NCBI GenBank assembly: GCA_900751035.1 | Contig: CAADSF010000112.1 | Coordinates: forward strand, 1 to 8,541 | Reading direction: 5' to 3' | Length of the DNA: 8,541 nucleotides | Source of the DNA: an uncultured Oscillospiraceae bacterium | Lineage (GTDB): Bacteria; Bacillota; Clostridia; Oscillospirales; Oscillospiraceae | In this document: positions 6,969 through 8,541 of the stretch, one piece after another | Layout: the number at the start of each line of letters is the position of its first letter | Position numbering within the stretch: position 1 is the first letter of the stretch | Made by a program: the position numbers and the translations under genes | The notes under the pieces: model-generated | What the model saw: the letters and a program-made list of their open reading frames with translations, nothing else | Databases searched by the model: none | Told to the model about the DNA's origin: nothing

Positions 6969-7844
6969 TCAGCGATCCCCCCTGCTGCGTCCAAATTTGA
7001 GTTCCTGTTCCGTGCGGTCACGGAACTCCTTGCTGCGCTCGTCATAGTTGCTGCCGCGCTTCGGGTGCGAATACGTGCCCGCGGTCATGGTCAGCGGGTC
7101 CTCCTGCACGAGCTCATAGCTGTCGGAGCCGTCCATCAGCTTTTCGACCAGCCGCAGAATGCCGGAGGCGATGAGCGTCATGGCCAGATAACCTGCCATT
7201 TCAATGACGGCAGACGGGAAATACTTATTATTGATGCCGACGATATAGCGGTGCGAGGCGAAAAACTCCGTAAAGCCGATGATGAACATGACGGAGGTAT
7301 CCTTCACGTTGATGATATAGTTGTTGCCGATCTGGGGCAGGATATTGCGGACGGCCTGCGGGAGAATGACGCTCGTCATGGTCTGGAAATGCGTCATGCC
7401 GATGGCCTTCGCGCCCTCGGTCTGGCCGGGGTCGATGGAGATAATGCCGCCGCGGACGGACTCTGCCATGTATGCGCCGGTGTTGATTGAGACGATCAGG
7501 ATGGAGGCGGCCCAGATATTATCGAAGCGCAGCGCGTTGTCGGTGAAATATGGAAGCGCGTAGAAAATAAACACGGCCTGCAGCATCATGGGCGTGCCGC
7601 GGAAAACCTCGACATAGATGCGGATGATGACGCGGAGAATTTTCAGAAGGATACGCTTGGGCAGCGGGTCGTTTTTTGCGCACGGGATGGTATTGAGAAT
7701 GCCGCAGAGCAGGCCGATGATACAGCCGATCGCGGTCGCGGCCAGCGCAAGGCCGAGCGTGTTGAGCATACCGTTCAGGTACATCGTGTGGTACTTGTCC
7801 CACAGAATCCCGACGTCCTGCATGAGCTTGGCGAGCTTATCCAC
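6969..7844 (-). CDS. Polar amino acid ABC transporter permease (HisM/GlnP type) with long C-terminal tail
   Basis: The membrane subunit of the amino-acid importer, 291 residues. It shows the family's [12 protein letters not shown] motif (78-89) and an EAA loop at 143-162 ([12 protein letters not shown] to ILP), which contacts the ATPase, plus [11 protein letters not shown]. About five hydrophobic segments are visible. The start is taken as GTG at 7844 because GGAG lies 8 nt upstream (complement of 7853-7856) and the protein then begins like its family; an upstream in-frame ATG at 7895 would place a hairpin inside the coding region. After the last helix the chain runs on for about 54 hydrophilic, charged residues (238-291), while relatives usually stop soon after this helix. 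The tail is not recognised. It is co-transcribed with the binding protein and ATPase genes. Confidence 0.92.
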   Translation of the reverse strand: MDKLAKLMQDVGILWDKYHTMYLNGMLNTLGLALAATAIGCIIGLLCGILNTIPCAKNDPLPKRILLKILRVIIRIYVEVFRGTPMMLQAVFIFYALPYFTDNALRFDNIWAASILIVSINTGAYMAESVRGGIISIDPGQTEGAKAIGMTHFQTMTSVILPQAVRNILPQIGNNYIINVKDTSVMFIIGFTEFFASHRYIVGINNKYFPSAVIEMAGYLAMTLIASGILRLVEKLMDGSDSYELVQEDPLTMTAGTYSHPKRGSNYDERSKEFRDRTEQELKFGRSRGDR

Positions 7845-7852
7845 GGGGTAGT

Positions 7853-7856
7853 CTCC
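7853..7856 (-). promoter_or_regulatory. Ribosome binding site that fixes the GTG start of the permease
   Basis: On the minus strand GAAAGGAG is followed by 8 nt and then GTG (7844-7842). This is the only good site in the gap and decides for GTG over the upstream ATG at 7895. Confidence 0.75.
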
Positions 7857-7869
7857 TTTCAATTTTTGA

Positions 7870-7912
7870 TTTGCCCGCGCCGGAGGTGCGGGCAAACAGT
7901 TAAACCTCCGGC
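7870..7912 (-). promoter_or_regulatory. Intercistronic RNA hairpin with an overlapping alternative pairing
   Basis: Between the binding-protein stop and the permease start, the minus-strand RNA has TTTGCCCGC (7896-7888) pairing with GCGGGCAAA (7878-7870), a 9-bp stem with a 9-nt loop ACCTCCGGC. It has no following T-run, so it is not a terminator; such hairpins often protect the upstream message and raise binding protein over permease. The loop is also perfectly complementary to GCCGGAGGT (7912-7904), the last codons of the binding-protein gene, giving a second possible 9-bp stem that cannot easily coexist with the first. Confidence 0.6.
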
Positions 7913-8541
7913 TGGATGCGGATGGCTTCGTCCATGAGCTGGTTGAAGTCGTCCTCGGTCATGGTGGAAAGCACACTGTCGATGGCGTCCTTCAGAACCG
8001 TGTTGCCCTTGCGGACGGAGATGCCGATGTTGACGTTTTCGGCGCGTTCGGCCTCGGAGGCGAACTGGAAATCACCGGGGGTGCCGGAGAAGTTCAGAAT
8101 GACGAGGTTATCGTCCTGCGCGGCAGCGCCCATGGCGGTTGGCATATCGGTGCAGATGAAGTCGACCGCGCCGGTCTGCAGCTGCATGATCATGGCCGGG
8201 GCTGTCTCGGCAGGGGCCAGAAGCTCGGCGTTTTCGATCTGCGGCAGGCAGGAGTCATACCAGATTGTGCCGGACTGGGCCGTACACTTGCCGCCCGCGA
8301 GGTCTGCAATGGACGTTGCGGAAGCATAGGGACTGCCCTTCGTGGTGACGCAGACGATGGTTGCATAATAATACGGGCCCGCCATATCGACCTCCTGCAT
8401 ACGGTCGGCGGTCATGGACTGACCGGCAATGTTCGCGTCCATCGTGCCGGACTGCACAGCCGGGCAGAGGGAATCCCACGCGGAGGAGACAATTTCGAGC
8501 TTCCAGCCGTTGGCCTCGCAGATCTTCCGGGCGATCATGAC
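7900..8541 (-). CDS. Amino acid ABC transporter substrate-binding protein, family 3 (5' end outside window)
   Basis: The C-terminal 213 residues of an extracellular solute receptor of the polar amino acid type. The signal peptide and start lie beyond base 8541; the frame is open to the edge, and the ATG at 8538 is only an internal Met. Recognisable family features are WDSLCPAVQSGTMDANIAGQSMTADRMQEVDMAGPYY, in which the SGxxD and the T-x-x-R site (here TADR, arginine contacting the ligand carboxylate) are the usual ligand-binding elements. ADLAGGKCTAQSGT is the second-lobe motif. The end (DDFNQLMDEAIRIQPEV) is the usual final helix. The gene is followed by permease and ATPase genes in the same direction, forming a complete importer. 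The exact amino acid bound cannot be read from the sequence. Confidence 0.9.
   Translation of the reverse strand, partial: VMIARKICEANGWKLEIVSSAWDSLCPAVQSGTMDANIAGQSMTADRMQEVDMAGPYYYATIVCVTTKGSPYASATSIADLAGGKCTAQSGTIWYDSCLPQIENAELLAPAETAPAMIMQLQTGAVDFICTDMPTAMGAAAQDDNLVILNFSGTPGDFQFASEAERAENVNIGISVRKGNTVLKDAIDSVLSTMTEDDFNQLMDEAIRIQPEV

Noticed and set aside
6326..7000. Open frame on the plus strand opposite the amino-acid ATPase (224 codons)
   Set aside because: It mirrors the ATPase gene, whose Walker and signature motifs are all intact on the minus strand; the plus-strand translation shows no family features.

Overview
The window looks like the chromosome of a GC-rich, low-branching Firmicute, most likely a gut clostridium of the Oscillospiraceae type. 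This rests on Gram-positive traits: a PstS lipoprotein with a lipobox, strong AGGAGG-type ribosome binding sites and GC-rich intrinsic terminators. The protein sequences also read as clostridial. This is judged by eye; no database search was possible.

Layout. Positions 1-668 (+) hold the 3' end of an NhaC-family Na+/H+ antiporter, closed by an intrinsic terminator. Positions 669-847 are the leader of the phosphate operon, with a possible Pho-box-like repeat. Positions 848-5616 (+) are one compact operon: pstS, pstC, pstA, a pyridoxal/pyridoxamine kinase, pstB and phoU, ending in a strong hairpin terminator. The products are a high-affinity phosphate ABC importer (PstS binding lipoprotein, PstC/PstA channel, PstB ATPase) and its negative regulator PhoU. 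The vitamin B6 kinase is the intruder: it sits between pstA and pstB and overlaps both by the 4-nt ATGA arrangement.

Positions 5709-6017 (+) encode a 102-residue protein with its own promoter. Its N-terminal two thirds look like a GNAT acetyltransferase, but the acetyl-CoA-binding half is missing and replaced by an unrelated tail. It is followed by a near-perfect terminator palindrome and then a 105-bp element (6084-6188) with 27-bp imperfect terminal inverted repeats. Each end of that element is itself a hairpin, and compensatory differences between the ends keep the pairing. It resembles a MITE or palindromic dispersed repeat.

Positions 6227-8541 (-) are a polar amino-acid ABC transporter operon transcribed towards the phosphate operon: a substrate-binding protein (5' end cut by the window edge), a permease with an unusually long hydrophilic C-terminal tail, and an ATPase. 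The binding protein/permease junction holds an intercistronic hairpin whose loop is perfectly complementary to the last codons of the binding protein gene, which suggests two competing RNA folds.

No CRISPR array, tRNA, rRNA, transposase or phage gene was seen. Most of the window is ordinary transport machinery. The points worth a second look are the B6 kinase inside the pst operon, the chimeric GNAT gene beside the inverted-repeat element, and the alternative hairpins in the amino-acid transporter operon.
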